DNA from: Chloroflexi bacterium bin20
GTDB taxonomy: Bacteria; Chloroflexota; Anaerolineae; Aggregatilineales; Phototrophicaceae
NCBI GenBank assembly: GCA_002238485.1
Contig: MPMG01000002.1
Coordinates: 1 to 52,688 of the forward strand
DNA length: 52,688 nucleotides
Direction of reading: 5' to 3'
Position 1 is the stretch's first letter. Every line of letters begins with the position of its first letter. Below are positions 8,717 through 17,548 of the stretch, in pieces. The translations under genes and the position numbers were made by a program. Under the pieces are notes generated by a model. The model did no database searches and was not told the DNA's origin. It saw only the letters and a program-made list of their open reading frames with translations.

Positions 8717-8742
8717 GAGGTTGGGGCAACTGCCCCAGCCTC
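8717..8742 (+). terminator. Hairpin after the binding-protein gene (attenuator-like)
   Basis: GAGGTTGGGGCA (8717-8728) pairs with TGCCCCAGCCTC (8731-8742) with a single G-T pair. There is no strong T-run, only TTCCC. Located between the binding-protein gene and the permeases, it would be expected to protect or partly terminate the transcript so that the binding protein is made in excess, a common arrangement in such operons. Confidence 0.6.
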
Positions 8743-8848
8743 TTCCCACGGCGTCGATAATTGGCAAAGACACTGTATAATTTGTTGGCAGACCTGTTGC
8801 TGATTTATCTTTTTAGCATCGCAAACGACAAGTTAAAGGGGCGCTGGC

Positions 8849-9859
8849 ATGGGAGGAATTTCTCTTAATTACCTGGTCCGCCGACTATTGGTATTTTTCC
8901 TCACACTATGGGTGGCAGCCACTTTGATCTTTATCATCCCGCGCCTGGCGCCGGGCGATCCCATCGCGGCAATGGTGGCGCGGCTTTCGTATCAAGCTGG
9001 TTTTGTGGAAAACTCCAACCTGATCATTGAAGGCTGGAAAGAACGATTCGGCTTGAATGACCCCGTCTATGTGCAATATGTGCGCTATCTGACCGGGCTG
9101 CTGCGCGGCGACCTCGGCTACTCAATGGCGCGCTTTCCCTCCACCGTATCGGAACTCGTCGGCCGCGCCCTGCCTTGGACGCTGGGCTTGGTCGGCGTCG
9201 CCACCGTGATTTTCTTCGTCGTCGGCAACTTGTGTGGAGCGCTGCTGGTTTGGAACAAGACGCCGCGAATGGTCAGGGTCATGATCCCGATCTCGATGAT
9301 GTTCACCTCGATACCGCCACTGCTGGCCGGGTTGCTGCTCGTCTATGTATTCGGCTTCTTATTTAAGTGGTTCCCACAGACCTATTCCTACGGCTTTGGC
9401 ATGACGCCTGCCCTCACGCTGGAGTTCATCGCCAATGTGATTCACCATGGCTTCCTGCCGGCGATGGCGATCGTGCTGGTGACCTTCGGCTACTGGGCGC
9501 TGGGCATGCGCGGCATGATGATCACCATCGAGGGCGAGGATTACATGATCCTGGCGCAGGCAAAGGGCTTGAAACCCTTCTATGTCCTCTACCGCTACAT
9601 GATCCGCAATGCCATCCTGCCGCAGATGACGGCGCTGGCTGTTTCGATCGGCACCCTCGTCAACGGCGCTGTGCTGGTCGAAGTCATCTTCAATTACAAC
9701 GGCATGGGCACGCTCATCTTCACCGCCCTACGCGAGCAGGATTTCGGGCTCATCCAAGGCACATCGTTCATCTTGATTACCACGAGCGCCCTGGCGGTGC
9801 TGATCATCGACTTGAGTTATCCGCTGATTGACCCGCGCATTAGCCTGGAAGGGAGATAG
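8849..9859 (+). CDS. ABC transporter permease (DppB/OppB type)
   Basis: 336 aa. It opens with NYLVRRLLVFFLTLWVAATL, the typical first helix of DppB-type permeases, and carries LAPGDP soon after. The ATPase-coupling EAA loop reads ILAQAKGLKPFYVLYRYMIR followed by NAILP. About six membrane helices are visible. A 150-bp gap with a hairpin separates it from the binding-protein gene, and the next permease starts 2 bp after its stop. A purine-rich AAAGGGG is 9 nt before the start. Confidence 0.93.
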   Translation: MGGISLNYLVRRLLVFFLTLWVAATLIFIIPRLAPGDPIAAMVARLSYQAGFVENSNLIIEGWKERFGLNDPVYVQYVRYLTGLLRGDLGYSMARFPSTVSELVGRALPWTLGLVGVATVIFFVVGNLCGALLVWNKTPRMVRVMIPISMMFTSIPPLLAGLLLVYVFGFLFKWFPQTYSYGFGMTPALTLEFIANVIHHGFLPAMAIVLVTFGYWALGMRGMMITIEGEDYMILAQAKGLKPFYVLYRYMIRNAILPQMTALAVSIGTLVNGAVLVEVIFNYNGMGTLIFTALREQDFGLIQGTSFILITTSALAVLIIDLSYPLIDPRISLEGR

Positions 9860-9861
9860 AC

Positions 9862-10800
9862 ATGGCGGAAGACATCACGGTCAAAGACGCTCCCGTCGCC
9901 GGCGGCACCAAAAAAGCCGGTCTGCTCAACCGATTTGACAATCCCTGGTTGAATTGGAAGTTTTTGAGCGGCGCCGGAATCCTTGGCTTCATGTTCTTTC
10001 TGATTTTCCTTGGCTATCAGCTATGGGATACTGACCTGGCTTTGTCCGCGAGAGCGCCTCTCAACCTGCCGCCTGTCGGCTTCAGCAACTGGCGCGGGCA
10101 AGAAGGCATCCCCGAACATCCGCTGGGCACAGAAAACAGCGGTCGCGATATGTTGGCGCTGTGGATTGTCGGCACGCCCCGAACCATTTTTGTGGGCGTG
10201 GTCGCGGCGACGGTGGGCATGATCGCCGGCATCATATTAGGTTTCATGGCGGGCTTCCTGGGCGGCATCTTTGATGATGTGATTCGATTAGCCGTCGATA
10301 TCGCCATCACCATTCCATCATTGTTGGTGCTTATCGTCATCCAGGCGGTGCTTGGACGGGTGGATCTGCTCACCATGGCGCTGCTGATTTCATTATTCTC
10401 TTGGGCGACGCCCACGCGTTACATTCGCGCTCAAGTGCTCAGCATGCGCGAGAGCGGTTATGTGCAAATGGCGCGGCTTTCTGGCGTGCCAGTGCGCGAT
10501 ATCATGTTCAAAGAGATCATGCCCAATTTGCTGCCTTATCTGGCGGCCAGCTACATTGGCAATATGCAGGGAGCCATCATCTCGGCGGTGGGCTTGGAGG
10601 TGCTGGGCTTCGGTCCCCAGCGCATCCCCTCGCTGGGCGTGGCGATATTCTTCTCCATCGAGGCAGGCGCGCTCTTCCGCAATATGTGGTGGTGGTGGGG
10701 CGTCCCGACAGTCACTTTGTCGATTGTTTTTGTCGCTCTGCTGCTGATCAGCCTGGGCTTGGATGAAGTCGCCAACCCGCGCCTGCGCAAAGCCAACTAG
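9862..10800 (+). CDS. ABC transporter permease (DppC/OppC type)
   Basis: 312 aa. A cytoplasmic N-terminus leads to the first helix (about residues 38-55), then a large external loop containing HPLGTENSGRDMLALWIVGT, diagnostic of DppC. The EAA loop reads MARLSGVPVRDIMFKEIMPN followed by LLPYL. It pairs with the preceding permease and starts 2 bp after it, with GAAGGGAGA as ribosome site inside the end of that gene. The two form the heterodimeric membrane channel of the importer. Confidence 0.93.
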   Translation: MAEDITVKDAPVAGGTKKAGLLNRFDNPWLNWKFLSGAGILGFMFFLIFLGYQLWDTDLALSARAPLNLPPVGFSNWRGQEGIPEHPLGTENSGRDMLALWIVGTPRTIFVGVVAATVGMIAGIILGFMAGFLGGIFDDVIRLAVDIAITIPSLLVLIVIQAVLGRVDLLTMALLISLFSWATPTRYIRAQVLSMRESGYVQMARLSGVPVRDIMFKEIMPNLLPYLAASYIGNMQGAIISAVGLEVLGFGPQRIPSLGVAIFFSIEAGALFRNMWWWWGVPTVTLSIVFVALLLISLGLDEVANPRLRKAN

Positions 10801-10817
10801 GGGAGAGCCCGAAATCT

Positions 10818-11855
10818 ATGAGTGAAAAGCGAAACGGCAGCGACAGCCGCACCGTCCTCAAGGTCGAAAAGCTGCGCATCCACTATGCCACGCCCCAGGG
10901 CGATGTCATCGCCGTCAGCGATATCAGCTTCAATCTCTACGAAGGCGAGACGCTGGGGCTGGTGGGCGAAAGCGGCTGCGGAAAATCGACCACGGCCTAT
11001 GGCATCTTGCAGCTCGTCCAGCCGCCCGGCTACATCGTGAATGGCAGCATCGAGGTCGATGGCACAGAAGTGCTGAACCTGGAAGAAGAAGAATTGCGCA
11101 AGTTCCGCTGGACCGGCTTGTCGTTGATCCCGCAAGGCGCGATGAACTCGCTGAACCCGACCATGCGCGTCAAAGATCAGATCACTGATGTGATTGAAGC
11201 GCACGAGGGCAAGCAGAAAGACCGCGAGGCGCTGCGCGAACGGATATTCGAGCTATTCAGCAATGTTGGCTTGCCCAACCGCATCTACAACATGTACCCG
11301 CACGAGCTGAGCGGCGGCATGAAGCAGCGCGTCTGCATCGCCATGGGCGTGGCGCTGCATCCGACCGTGGTCATCGCCGACGAAGCCACCAGCGCCCTGG
11401 ATGTGGTTGTGCAGCGCATTGTCGCGCAGACATTGATCAAGGTGAAAGACGAAATCGGCGTTTCCTTGATCGTCATCGGGCACGATATGGGCTTGCTGGC
11501 GCAGATCGTCGACCGCATCGCTGTCATGTACGCCGGCAAAATGGTCGAAATCGCTCCGGTGGAAAATGTCTATGCCAAGCCCCTGCACCCGTACACGCAA
11601 CTGCTGATCGACTCTATTCCCTCGATCAAAGAGCGCAAGCCGCTGAAGATCACCGAAGGCATCACGCACGACCCGCGCAACCCGCCTTCTGGCTGCATCT
11701 TCCGCCTGCGCTGTCCTTTCGCCTGGCAGCATTGCGCCGAAGTCGAACCGCCGCAGATCATGGTAGAAGACCTGCACGAAGTCGCCTGCCATCTCTACGA
11801 TGAGCAATTCCATGAGAGGAGAGCCAATGCCCTCGCCACTATTGCAAATTCGTGA
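10818..11855 (+). CDS. ABC transporter ATP-binding protein (DppD/OppD type)
   Basis: 345 aa. Walker A is GESGCGKS near residue 50, the signature motif is LSGGMKQRV, and Walker B is VVIADEATSALD. The C-terminal oligopeptide/dipeptide cysteine region (GCIFRLRCPFAWQHC) is present and in this family often binds an iron-sulfur cluster. It ends 29 bp inside the next gene, so the two ATPases are translationally coupled. It energises the importer as a heterodimer with the following protein. Confidence 0.93.
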   Translation: MSEKRNGSDSRTVLKVEKLRIHYATPQGDVIAVSDISFNLYEGETLGLVGESGCGKSTTAYGILQLVQPPGYIVNGSIEVDGTEVLNLEEEELRKFRWTGLSLIPQGAMNSLNPTMRVKDQITDVIEAHEGKQKDREALRERIFELFSNVGLPNRIYNMYPHELSGGMKQRVCIAMGVALHPTVVIADEATSALDVVVQRIVAQTLIKVKDEIGVSLIVIGHDMGLLAQIVDRIAVMYAGKMVEIAPVENVYAKPLHPYTQLLIDSIPSIKERKPLKITEGITHDPRNPPSGCIFRLRCPFAWQHCAEVEPPQIMVEDLHEVACHLYDEQFHERRANALATIANS

Positions 11856-13875
11856 CGCAACGAAAATCTATTACAGCGGCGGCTTCCTGGGCGAAAAGAA
11901 GTCGGTAGTCGCGCTGGACAACTTCAATATGACCATCGGTGGCTCGCCGGCGACCATCACCACCATCGCTGGCGAAAGCGGCAGCGGCAAAACCACGCTG
12001 GCAAACCTCGTGCTGGGCTTTATCAAGCTGACATCGGGCCGGATCATCTTCGATGGCGAAGATATCACCGACATGGACGGCGACCAGCTAAAAACCTATC
12101 GCCGCAATGTGCAAGCGGTTTTCCAAGATCCTTTCGGCGTTTACAACCCCTTCTATCGCATCGACCATGTCTTTGACCTGGTCAACCGCCACTTCAGCTT
12201 GTCCGACAACCAGAGCGAATACCGCGATATGGTCGAGGCCGGCTTGAATGTGGTCGGCTTGTATGGCGAAGATGTGCTGCGTAAATATCCACACCAGCTC
12301 AGCGGCGGGCAACGTCAGCGCATCATGATGGCGCGGGCCTATATGATCAAGCCCAGGCTGATCGTCGCCGACGAGCCCGTTTCCATGGTCGATGCCAGCC
12401 TGCGCGCTTCGATTCTGGACGCCATGCTGCGCCTGCGCGACGAACACGGCATTTCTTTCTTGTACATCACGCACGACCTCAGCACCGCCTACCAAATCGG
12501 CGATGAAATCTACATGCTCTACCAGGGTACCATCGCCGAGCGCGGCACAGCTATGGATGTCATCGACGCGCCCCAGCACCCCTATGTGCAGCTGCTGATC
12601 GACAGCGTGCCCGTGCCCGACCCGACTGATAAGTGGGATGTCGATATCTCGCTGCCCAGCGAAGAAGAGATGCGCACGGCCGCCGCCCAAGGCTGCCGCT
12701 ATTATCCGCGCTGCCCACACCGCATGGACAAATGCCTGGAAGTGCAGCCGCCTCTCTTCATGATGGACAAACCCAAACACGAAGCCGCTTGCTACCTGTA
12801 TGACGAGCGCGATGTGGCGCCGCAAGAACTCTCTTTGGTCGAAAATCGTCCCAAGAGCATCACCGCGGCCGCATCCAGCCGCAGCCGCAACCGCGAGCGT
12901 ATCGCCGCTGCTGTGCTGATTATCCTGGGCTTCGCGCTGGGCGTGATCCTGGCGCTAAACCGCGAACCGGAAACGATCGTCGAGACGGTAGTGGAAACAG
13001 TCGTTGTAACAGCCATCGTAACGCCTGAAGAGGCAGAAGCCACCGCAACAGCCATTCCAACAGCGGTTGCCGAGCCACAACCCGCCGCAGCTAGCGTTGT
13101 CGTGCCCGACTTCGTTGTCGAACGCGACGGCGCGCTGGACAAAGGGGCGATACGTTTTGGCGAAGATCGGGTCGATGAAATTGCCGATGCCAGCGAACGC
13201 CACAGCTACAGCTTCCAGGGCAGCGCTGGCGAAACGCTCAACATCAAGCTGGTAACTGGCGGCGCGGGCTTGAGCGGCACCGGCTTCTATGCGCCACTGG
13301 CCACCCTCTACGCTCCCGATGGCGCGATCGTCTTCGCTTTCGACCAGAGCAAACGCAGCCTGAAAGGCGATCTCACGCTCGCAGCCGACGGCACATACCA
13401 CATCGTCATCGGCGCGGACGAGCGTGGACGCGGCGTAGAGGGTTATACGATCAGCATCGAAAGCGATGCGCCCCAGCCAACGCCCCTGCCGACTATCGCT
13501 CCGCCAGATTTCGTCATCGAGCGAGAAGGCGCGGTGGCGAAAGGTGTCATCGTCTTGGGCGAAGATACGGGTGACGAAATCCAAAGCGCAGACGACCGGC
13601 ACAGCTACAGCTTTGAAGGCGTCGCCGGCAGCACAGTCGATATCAAGCTTATCACCGGCGGACGCGGCTTGAGCGGCACCGGCTTCTTCGCCCCGCTGGC
13701 GACCATCTATGCGCCCGACGGCAGCATCGTCTTCGCCTTCGACAACGCCCGCCGCAGCAACAGCGGCACACTCACCTTCGGCGCAACTGGCATCTACGAG
13801 GTTCTGCTGGGCGCAGATGATCGTGGGCGCGGCGTCGATGCCTACACCATCACCATCACAGCTGCAGAGGGCTAA
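11827..13875 (+). CDS. DppF-type ABC ATPase fused to a membrane helix and two PPC-like repeats
   Basis: 682 aa, about twice the family length. Residues 1-340 are a complete ATPase: Walker A GESGSGKT at 49-56, signature LSGGQRQR near 158, Walker B LIVADEPVSMVD near 178, and a C-terminal cysteine motif CRYYPRCPHRMDKC. A basic stretch (RSRNRER) then precedes one membrane helix (about 359-378), and a Val/Thr/Glu/Ala-rich stalk follows. Two ~120-residue repeats (427-548 and 560-680) share PDFV-ERxG, HSYSF, LSGTGF, APLAT-YAPDG and RGRGV blocks. They resemble pre-peptidase C-terminal (PPC) beta-sandwich domains. By the positive-inside rule the repeats should be outside the cell. The start ATG at 11827 has AGGAGAG ahead of it. 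No internal start or frameshift separates the parts. Confidence 0.85.
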   Translation: MPSPLLQIRDATKIYYSGGFLGEKKSVVALDNFNMTIGGSPATITTIAGESGSGKTTLANLVLGFIKLTSGRIIFDGEDITDMDGDQLKTYRRNVQAVFQDPFGVYNPFYRIDHVFDLVNRHFSLSDNQSEYRDMVEAGLNVVGLYGEDVLRKYPHQLSGGQRQRIMMARAYMIKPRLIVADEPVSMVDASLRASILDAMLRLRDEHGISFLYITHDLSTAYQIGDEIYMLYQGTIAERGTAMDVIDAPQHPYVQLLIDSVPVPDPTDKWDVDISLPSEEEMRTAAAQGCRYYPRCPHRMDKCLEVQPPLFMMDKPKHEAACYLYDERDVAPQELSLVENRPKSITAAASSRSRNRERIAAAVLIILGFALGVILALNREPETIVETVVETVVVTAIVTPEEAEATATAIPTAVAEPQPAAASVVVPDFVVERDGALDKGAIRFGEDRVDEIADASERHSYSFQGSAGETLNIKLVTGGAGLSGTGFYAPLATLYAPDGAIVFAFDQSKRSLKGDLTLAADGTYHIVIGADERGRGVEGYTISIESDAPQPTPLPTIAPPDFVIEREGAVAKGVIVLGEDTGDEIQSADDRHSYSFEGVAGSTVDIKLITGGRGLSGTGFFAPLATIYAPDGSIVFAFDNARRSNSGTLTFGATGIYEVLLGADDRGRGVDAYTITITAAEG

Positions 13876-13900
13876 TTTGGCGCTTTTGGGCAGCAGGGGC

Positions 13901-13928
13901 TTGCGCGCCAAGCGATTAGCACTATACT
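13901..13928 (+). promoter_or_regulatory. Candidate promoter for the PhyH gene
   Basis: TTGCGC (13901-13906) and TATACT (13923-13928) are spaced by 16 nt, about 42 nt before the ATG at 13971. It follows the end of the ABC operon by 25 bp, so the dioxygenase could start its own transcript. Sequence match only. Confidence 0.4.
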
Positions 13929-13970
13929 CCCGCCGCGAAGGCAAACAATGTGTAGCGAGGAAACCGTACC

Positions 13971-14762
13971 ATGCTGACCCAGGAACAGATCGACTTCTTC
14001 CACGAAAACGGTTTTTTGCGCATCCCGCAAGTCTTTGACGAAGACGAGATCGGCGCGCTTTCTGACAGCCTCGACCGCCTGATCGAAGATTGGGCGATCA
14101 CCTCTCCCGGCTGGTCAGGTCCCTGGCGCGATGTCTATTTTGACGAAGAGCTGGAGAAGCAGGTCAAGCTGACCGCCATGCACGACCTGCACCTGTATTC
14201 CGATGCCTGGATGCGCGCGGTGACTCACGCCAAGCTGGGAAAGGCGCTTTCGCAATTGCTGGACTCCAGCGTCGAGCTGCACCACACCACCATGCACATC
14301 AAACCGCCGCAGACCGGGCATCCCTTCCCCATGCACCAGGATTATCCCTTCTATGAGCACGCCGATGGGCGTTATGTCGATTGCCTTGTGCACCTGGACG
14401 ATACCTTTCATGAAAATGGCGAGATTCGCTTCCTGGCGGGTTCGCACAAGCGCGGCAAAATCCCCCATGTGCTGCAAAATGCCGATGGCAGTCCTTGTTC
14501 GCCGCACCTCGACGCCAAGCAATACAAGCTGGAAGACACCGTGCCCGTGTCCGCCAAGCGCGGCGATGTGGTTGTCTTTCATCTGTATTGCATCCACGGC
14601 AGCTATATCAACCAGACCAGCAATCCGCGGCGCATGGTGCGCATGGGCTTTCGCGACCCGCACAACGACCAGTGGGCTGGACAGAGCATGGACCGCCCTG
14701 GCTTGATCGTGCATGGCTACCGCGAACGCCGCGGCAAAGAGGAACTGCTGAAACAGCTTTGA
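13971..14762 (+). CDS. Phytanoyl-CoA dioxygenase (PhyH) family Fe(II)/2-oxoglutarate oxygenase
   Basis: 263 aa. The iron-binding triad is visible: His122 and Asp124 in MHQDYPFYEH, and His209 in CIHGSYINQ, with Arg220 in NPRRMVRMGF to hold 2-oxoglutarate. The N-terminal FFHENGFLRIPQVFDEDE is the usual PhyH opening. Such proteins hydroxylate small molecules, and in bacteria they often sit beside Gfo/Idh/MocA dehydrogenases and sugar importers. The substrate is unknown. It is followed by a 209-bp repeat-containing gap and then two dehydrogenase genes on the same strand. Confidence 0.9.
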   Translation: MLTQEQIDFFHENGFLRIPQVFDEDEIGALSDSLDRLIEDWAITSPGWSGPWRDVYFDEELEKQVKLTAMHDLHLYSDAWMRAVTHAKLGKALSQLLDSSVELHHTTMHIKPPQTGHPFPMHQDYPFYEHADGRYVDCLVHLDDTFHENGEIRFLAGSHKRGKIPHVLQNADGSPCSPHLDAKQYKLEDTVPVSAKRGDVVVFHLYCIHGSYINQTSNPRRMVRMGFRDPHNDQWAGQSMDRPGLIVHGYRERRGKEELLKQL

Positions 14763-14935
14763 CCCCCCTCGCCTTCCCCGCAATACAACTGGGGAAGGTC
14801 TTTTGCCACAAGCACACAAAGGGTAGGGGCGATCCAATGGGTCGCCCGTGTGTAACGGCGCCTACGAAAAGCGGGCGACACGAGCATCGCCCCTGCAACA
14901 CCCGCTGTGCCCTCTGTGGCGAAGAATCAATGTGG
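14763..14935. repeat. Cluster of intergenic hairpin repeats (families A, B, C)
   Basis: CCTTCCCCGCA...TGGGGAAGG (about 14772-14797) is a degenerate family A-like hairpin. Two family B hairpins follow: GGGCGATCC/GGGTCGCCC (14827-14847) and GGGCGA/TCGCCC (14873-14892). Short CACAAAG/CTCTGTGG pieces (14806-14820, 14911-14920) are family C remnants. The first hairpin lies 10 bp after the PhyH stop and could end that transcript. Confidence 0.6.
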
Positions 14936-14971
14936 TACAACTAGCGCTGATTCGCGCAAAAAGGAGACCGC

Positions 14972-15991
14972 ATGAAAACAATCGCTTTCTTGGGCGTGGC
15001 GCACATTCACAGTCCGTCATTCATCCGGTCGATATTGGACCGTCCAGCGCAATTCACCATCAAGTCCCTTTGGGACAGCGATCCGGAGCGCGCCAGCATC
15101 GCCGCCGAGCACAGCAACTGCATCGCTGTCAGCGATTACCGCGACATCCTGAGCGATGAAGCTGTTGATGCTGTCATCGTCTGCTCCGAGACCAACCTGC
15201 ACCGCGAACTGGTCGAAGCCGCCTGTGCCGCCCGCAAGCACCTTTTCGTCGAGAAACCACTGGCCAGCAGCGCCGACGATGCCTTTTGGATGCAGCGCGC
15301 CATTGATGCCGCCGGCGTGATTTTCCAGATCGGCCATTTCATGCGCAGCTATCCGATCAGCCGCCAGCTGAAGGCATGGATCGATGACGGCGCATTGGGC
15401 ACGATCACTAGGGCGCGCCACAGCAACGTACATCACGGCGCATTGGCTGGCTGGTTCGACCCCGGGCTCGGCTGGTACGAAGATGGCTTCTATTGGATGA
15501 CCGAACTGGAGCGCGCGGGTTGTGGAGGCTTTGGCGATCTGGGCGCGCACTCGCTGGATATGTTGATGTGGCTGCTTGGCGATGTCGAGTGCGTAACAGC
15601 GCAGGTCGATCGTCTGCTGGGGCGCTACAACTGCGATGAATATGGCGAAGGCTTGCTGCGCTTCGACAATGGCGCAATCGCTTCCTTGGCGGCCGGCTGG
15701 GTGGATATGCTGAATCCCCAGCCAGTTTTGATCAGCGGCACCGGCGGACTTGCCTATGTTGACAATGGCAAATTGTTCCTAAAGTCGGATAATCTGCAAG
15801 GTGCGGATGGTGGCGAATGGACAGACCTGCCAGCTGCCCTGCCCCACGCCTTCGTTCTGTTTCTGGAGGCGCTGCTGGGCGAATCTGTGCCATTGATCAG
15901 CGCGAAGGAAGCGGCGGACCGCAGCGCCGTCATGCAAGCCTTGTATCAAGCTGCGGAAACAAATACCTGGGTTAAACCCCAAATACCATAA
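14972..15991 (+). CDS. Gfo/Idh/MocA family oxidoreductase
   Basis: 339 aa. An N-terminal Rossmann domain starts with MKTIAFLGVAHIHSPSFI. The nucleotide motif is non-standard (GVAHIHS in place of GxGxxG), a form seen in some members. The EKP block reads FVEKPLASSADDAFWMQRAI, the hallmark of the family, and GGFGDLGAHSLDMLMWLLG is the conserved active-site region with its His. Members oxidise sugars, inositols or sugar acids with NAD(P). AAGGAG precedes the ATG. A second family member starts 11 bp after the stop, so the two are co-expressed. Confidence 0.9.
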   Translation: MKTIAFLGVAHIHSPSFIRSILDRPAQFTIKSLWDSDPERASIAAEHSNCIAVSDYRDILSDEAVDAVIVCSETNLHRELVEAACAARKHLFVEKPLASSADDAFWMQRAIDAAGVIFQIGHFMRSYPISRQLKAWIDDGALGTITRARHSNVHHGALAGWFDPGLGWYEDGFYWMTELERAGCGGFGDLGAHSLDMLMWLLGDVECVTAQVDRLLGRYNCDEYGEGLLRFDNGAIASLAAGWVDMLNPQPVLISGTGGLAYVDNGKLFLKSDNLQGADGGEWTDLPAALPHAFVLFLEALLGESVPLISAKEAADRSAVMQALYQAAETNTWVKPQIP

Positions 15992-16002
15992 GGAGCGAGA
16001 AC

Positions 16003-17058
16003 ATGAGTAGTTTGAAAGTGGGTGTCATCGGCGTCGGCGGGATCGCGCGCACGCACATGCCAGGCTGGGCTGCATCGCCCCATGCCGAAGTTGTCGCCGG
16101 CGCAGACCTGCTGCCAGCCGCATTGGAAAACTGGGGCGCAAATTATGGCGTCAGCCGCCTGTACAGCGACAGCGCCGAGCTCATAAACGACCCCGATATC
16201 GACATCATTGATGTCTGCACACCCAATATGTACCACGCCGATCTGTCTATCGCTGCGCTGGAAGCTGGCAAGCACGTCATCTGCGAGAAGCCACTTGCGC
16301 CGACGCCCGGCGATGTCCAGCGCATGATCGACACCCGCGACCGCAGTGGCAAACTGCTGATGACCGCCCAGCATTTCCGCTTCAGCGGCAAATCCAAAGC
16401 GCTGAAAGCCGAGATAGACGCCGGCGCGCTGGGCGAGGTTTATCATGCGCGCAGTTGGATGCTGCGCCGCACAGCCATCCCCACCCGGCCCGGCTTCTTG
16501 CTCAAGCAGCACAGTGGCGGTGGCGCAACCATTGATATCGGTGTGCATATCCTCGACCTGACACTGTGGTTCATGGGCAATCCGCGTCCCGTGTCGGTGA
16601 CCGGCGTAGCCAGCAAGCGCCTGGCGAAGAACCCCAAAGCCTTTGGTCTGTGGGACAACCTCAACCTCGTGCCGCCCGAGATGGATGTCGAAGAGCTGGC
16701 GCTGGCATTTGTGCGCTTCGAAAATGGCGCAACCTTGGTGCTGGAAGTCTCGTGGATGCTGCATCATGACACCGACAGCGAAGACATGCAGATGTGGCTC
16801 TACGGCGACAAGGGCGGCTCGCATTGGCCCCGCTGCGAGATTTATCAGACGAATTACGATACCAAGCAGCTTTTCAACCGCACATTGAAGCTAACGCGCG
16901 ACCAGGCCGAGCCGCATGCACAGGAATGCATCGAGTTCGCCCAGGCCATCGTGGACGGCGCGCCTTCGCCCGTGCCAGCCGAGCAGTCCATGCAAGTCAT
17001 GCAGGTGCTCAACGCCATCTACGAAAGCGAAACCACCGGGCGGGAAGTCTTGCTCTAG
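16003..17058 (+). CDS. Gfo/Idh/MocA family oxidoreductase
   Basis: 351 aa. The classical nucleotide-binding motif is VGVIGVGGIARTH, the EKP block is VICEKPLAPTPGDVQRMID, and the active-site block is GGATIDIGVHILDLTLWFMG with the catalytic His/Asp pair. AAGGAGCGAG lies before the ATG. It differs clearly from the upstream family member, so this is a functional pair rather than a recent duplication. One may oxidise a sugar and the other reduce a keto intermediate, as in inositol or glucoside 3-keto pathways (inference). Confidence 0.93.
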   Translation: MSSLKVGVIGVGGIARTHMPGWAASPHAEVVAGADLLPAALENWGANYGVSRLYSDSAELINDPDIDIIDVCTPNMYHADLSIAALEAGKHVICEKPLAPTPGDVQRMIDTRDRSGKLLMTAQHFRFSGKSKALKAEIDAGALGEVYHARSWMLRRTAIPTRPGFLLKQHSGGGATIDIGVHILDLTLWFMGNPRPVSVTGVASKRLAKNPKAFGLWDNLNLVPPEMDVEELALAFVRFENGATLVLEVSWMLHHDTDSEDMQMWLYGDKGGSHWPRCEIYQTNYDTKQLFNRTLKLTRDQAEPHAQECIEFAQAIVDGAPSPVPAEQSMQVMQVLNAIYESETTGREVLL

Positions 17059-17080
17059 CCCGGCCTGCCATCCACAAAGC

Positions 17081-17101
17081 GGGCGGCCTACCGGGTCGCC
17101 C
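17081..17101. repeat. Family B hairpin downstream of the dehydrogenase pair
   Basis: GGGCGGCC (17081-17088) faces GGGTCGCCC (17093-17101), about 22 bp after the stop of the second dehydrogenase. It matches the family B hairpins at 2434 and 14827 and may serve as a weak terminator. Confidence 0.5.
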
Positions 17102-17146
17102 CTACAGCTGACTTTGTACGGTCTTGTCATCACAGAGCGCCTGCCC

Positions 17147-17548
17147 ATGTCGCGACTGATTGCCCTGATCTGCCTGATAGTATCTGGCTGCGGCAGGTTG
17201 GCGATTCCTCTGCGCAGTCCTCCACCAAGCGCTGGCATCTGGACGCTGGACTATGTGGGCGATTGCCAGGCGCGGGAATCTGAAACGATCCACATCACGC
17301 GCCTTGACGAGCGAGAAATCGCCTTTGACAACTTCCGTCTGCTGCGCGATGAGAAAGACCAATACACCGGCAGCGCCAATTTCATCGCGCCCATGCCTGT
17401 CGATGGCCGCGAAATCGGCTATATCATCAGCTACAGCCTGAGTCCCGAAGCGGATGGCTTTTCGGGACAGCAGTTGGTGGTCGAAGGCGGCGGACACGGC
17501 ATCGGCTGCCCGGTCAAACTGCTGTACCGAGAAACCGCGCCTCCATGA
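17147..17548 (+). CDS. Small predicted lipoprotein
   Basis: 133 aa. The N-terminus MSRLIALICLIVSGCGRL is a short lipoprotein signal with a VSGC lipobox, so Cys15 would be acylated and the protein anchored outside the membrane. The mature part has several beta-rich stretches (YIISYSLSPEADGF) and two further cysteines (about residues 37 and 124) that might pair. No family recognised. The stop overlaps the start of the next gene by ATGA, which couples it to the isomerase-like gene. Confidence 0.7.
   Translation: MSRLIALICLIVSGCGRLAIPLRSPPPSAGIWTLDYVGDCQARESETIHITRLDEREIAFDNFRLLRDEKDQYTGSANFIAPMPVDGREIGYIISYSLSPEADGFSGQQLVVEGGGHGIGCPVKLLYRETAPP

Noticed and set aside
6869..8773. Long open frame on the minus strand opposite the ABC binding-protein gene
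   Set aside because: It mirrors the codon pattern of the real gene, has no family features and no ribosome site.
8761..8781. TTGGCA and TATAAT as a promoter for the permease genes
   Set aside because: TATAAT at 8776-8781 is perfect, but the only matching upstream hexamer is just 9 nt away, too close; internal promoter activity is possible but unsupported.
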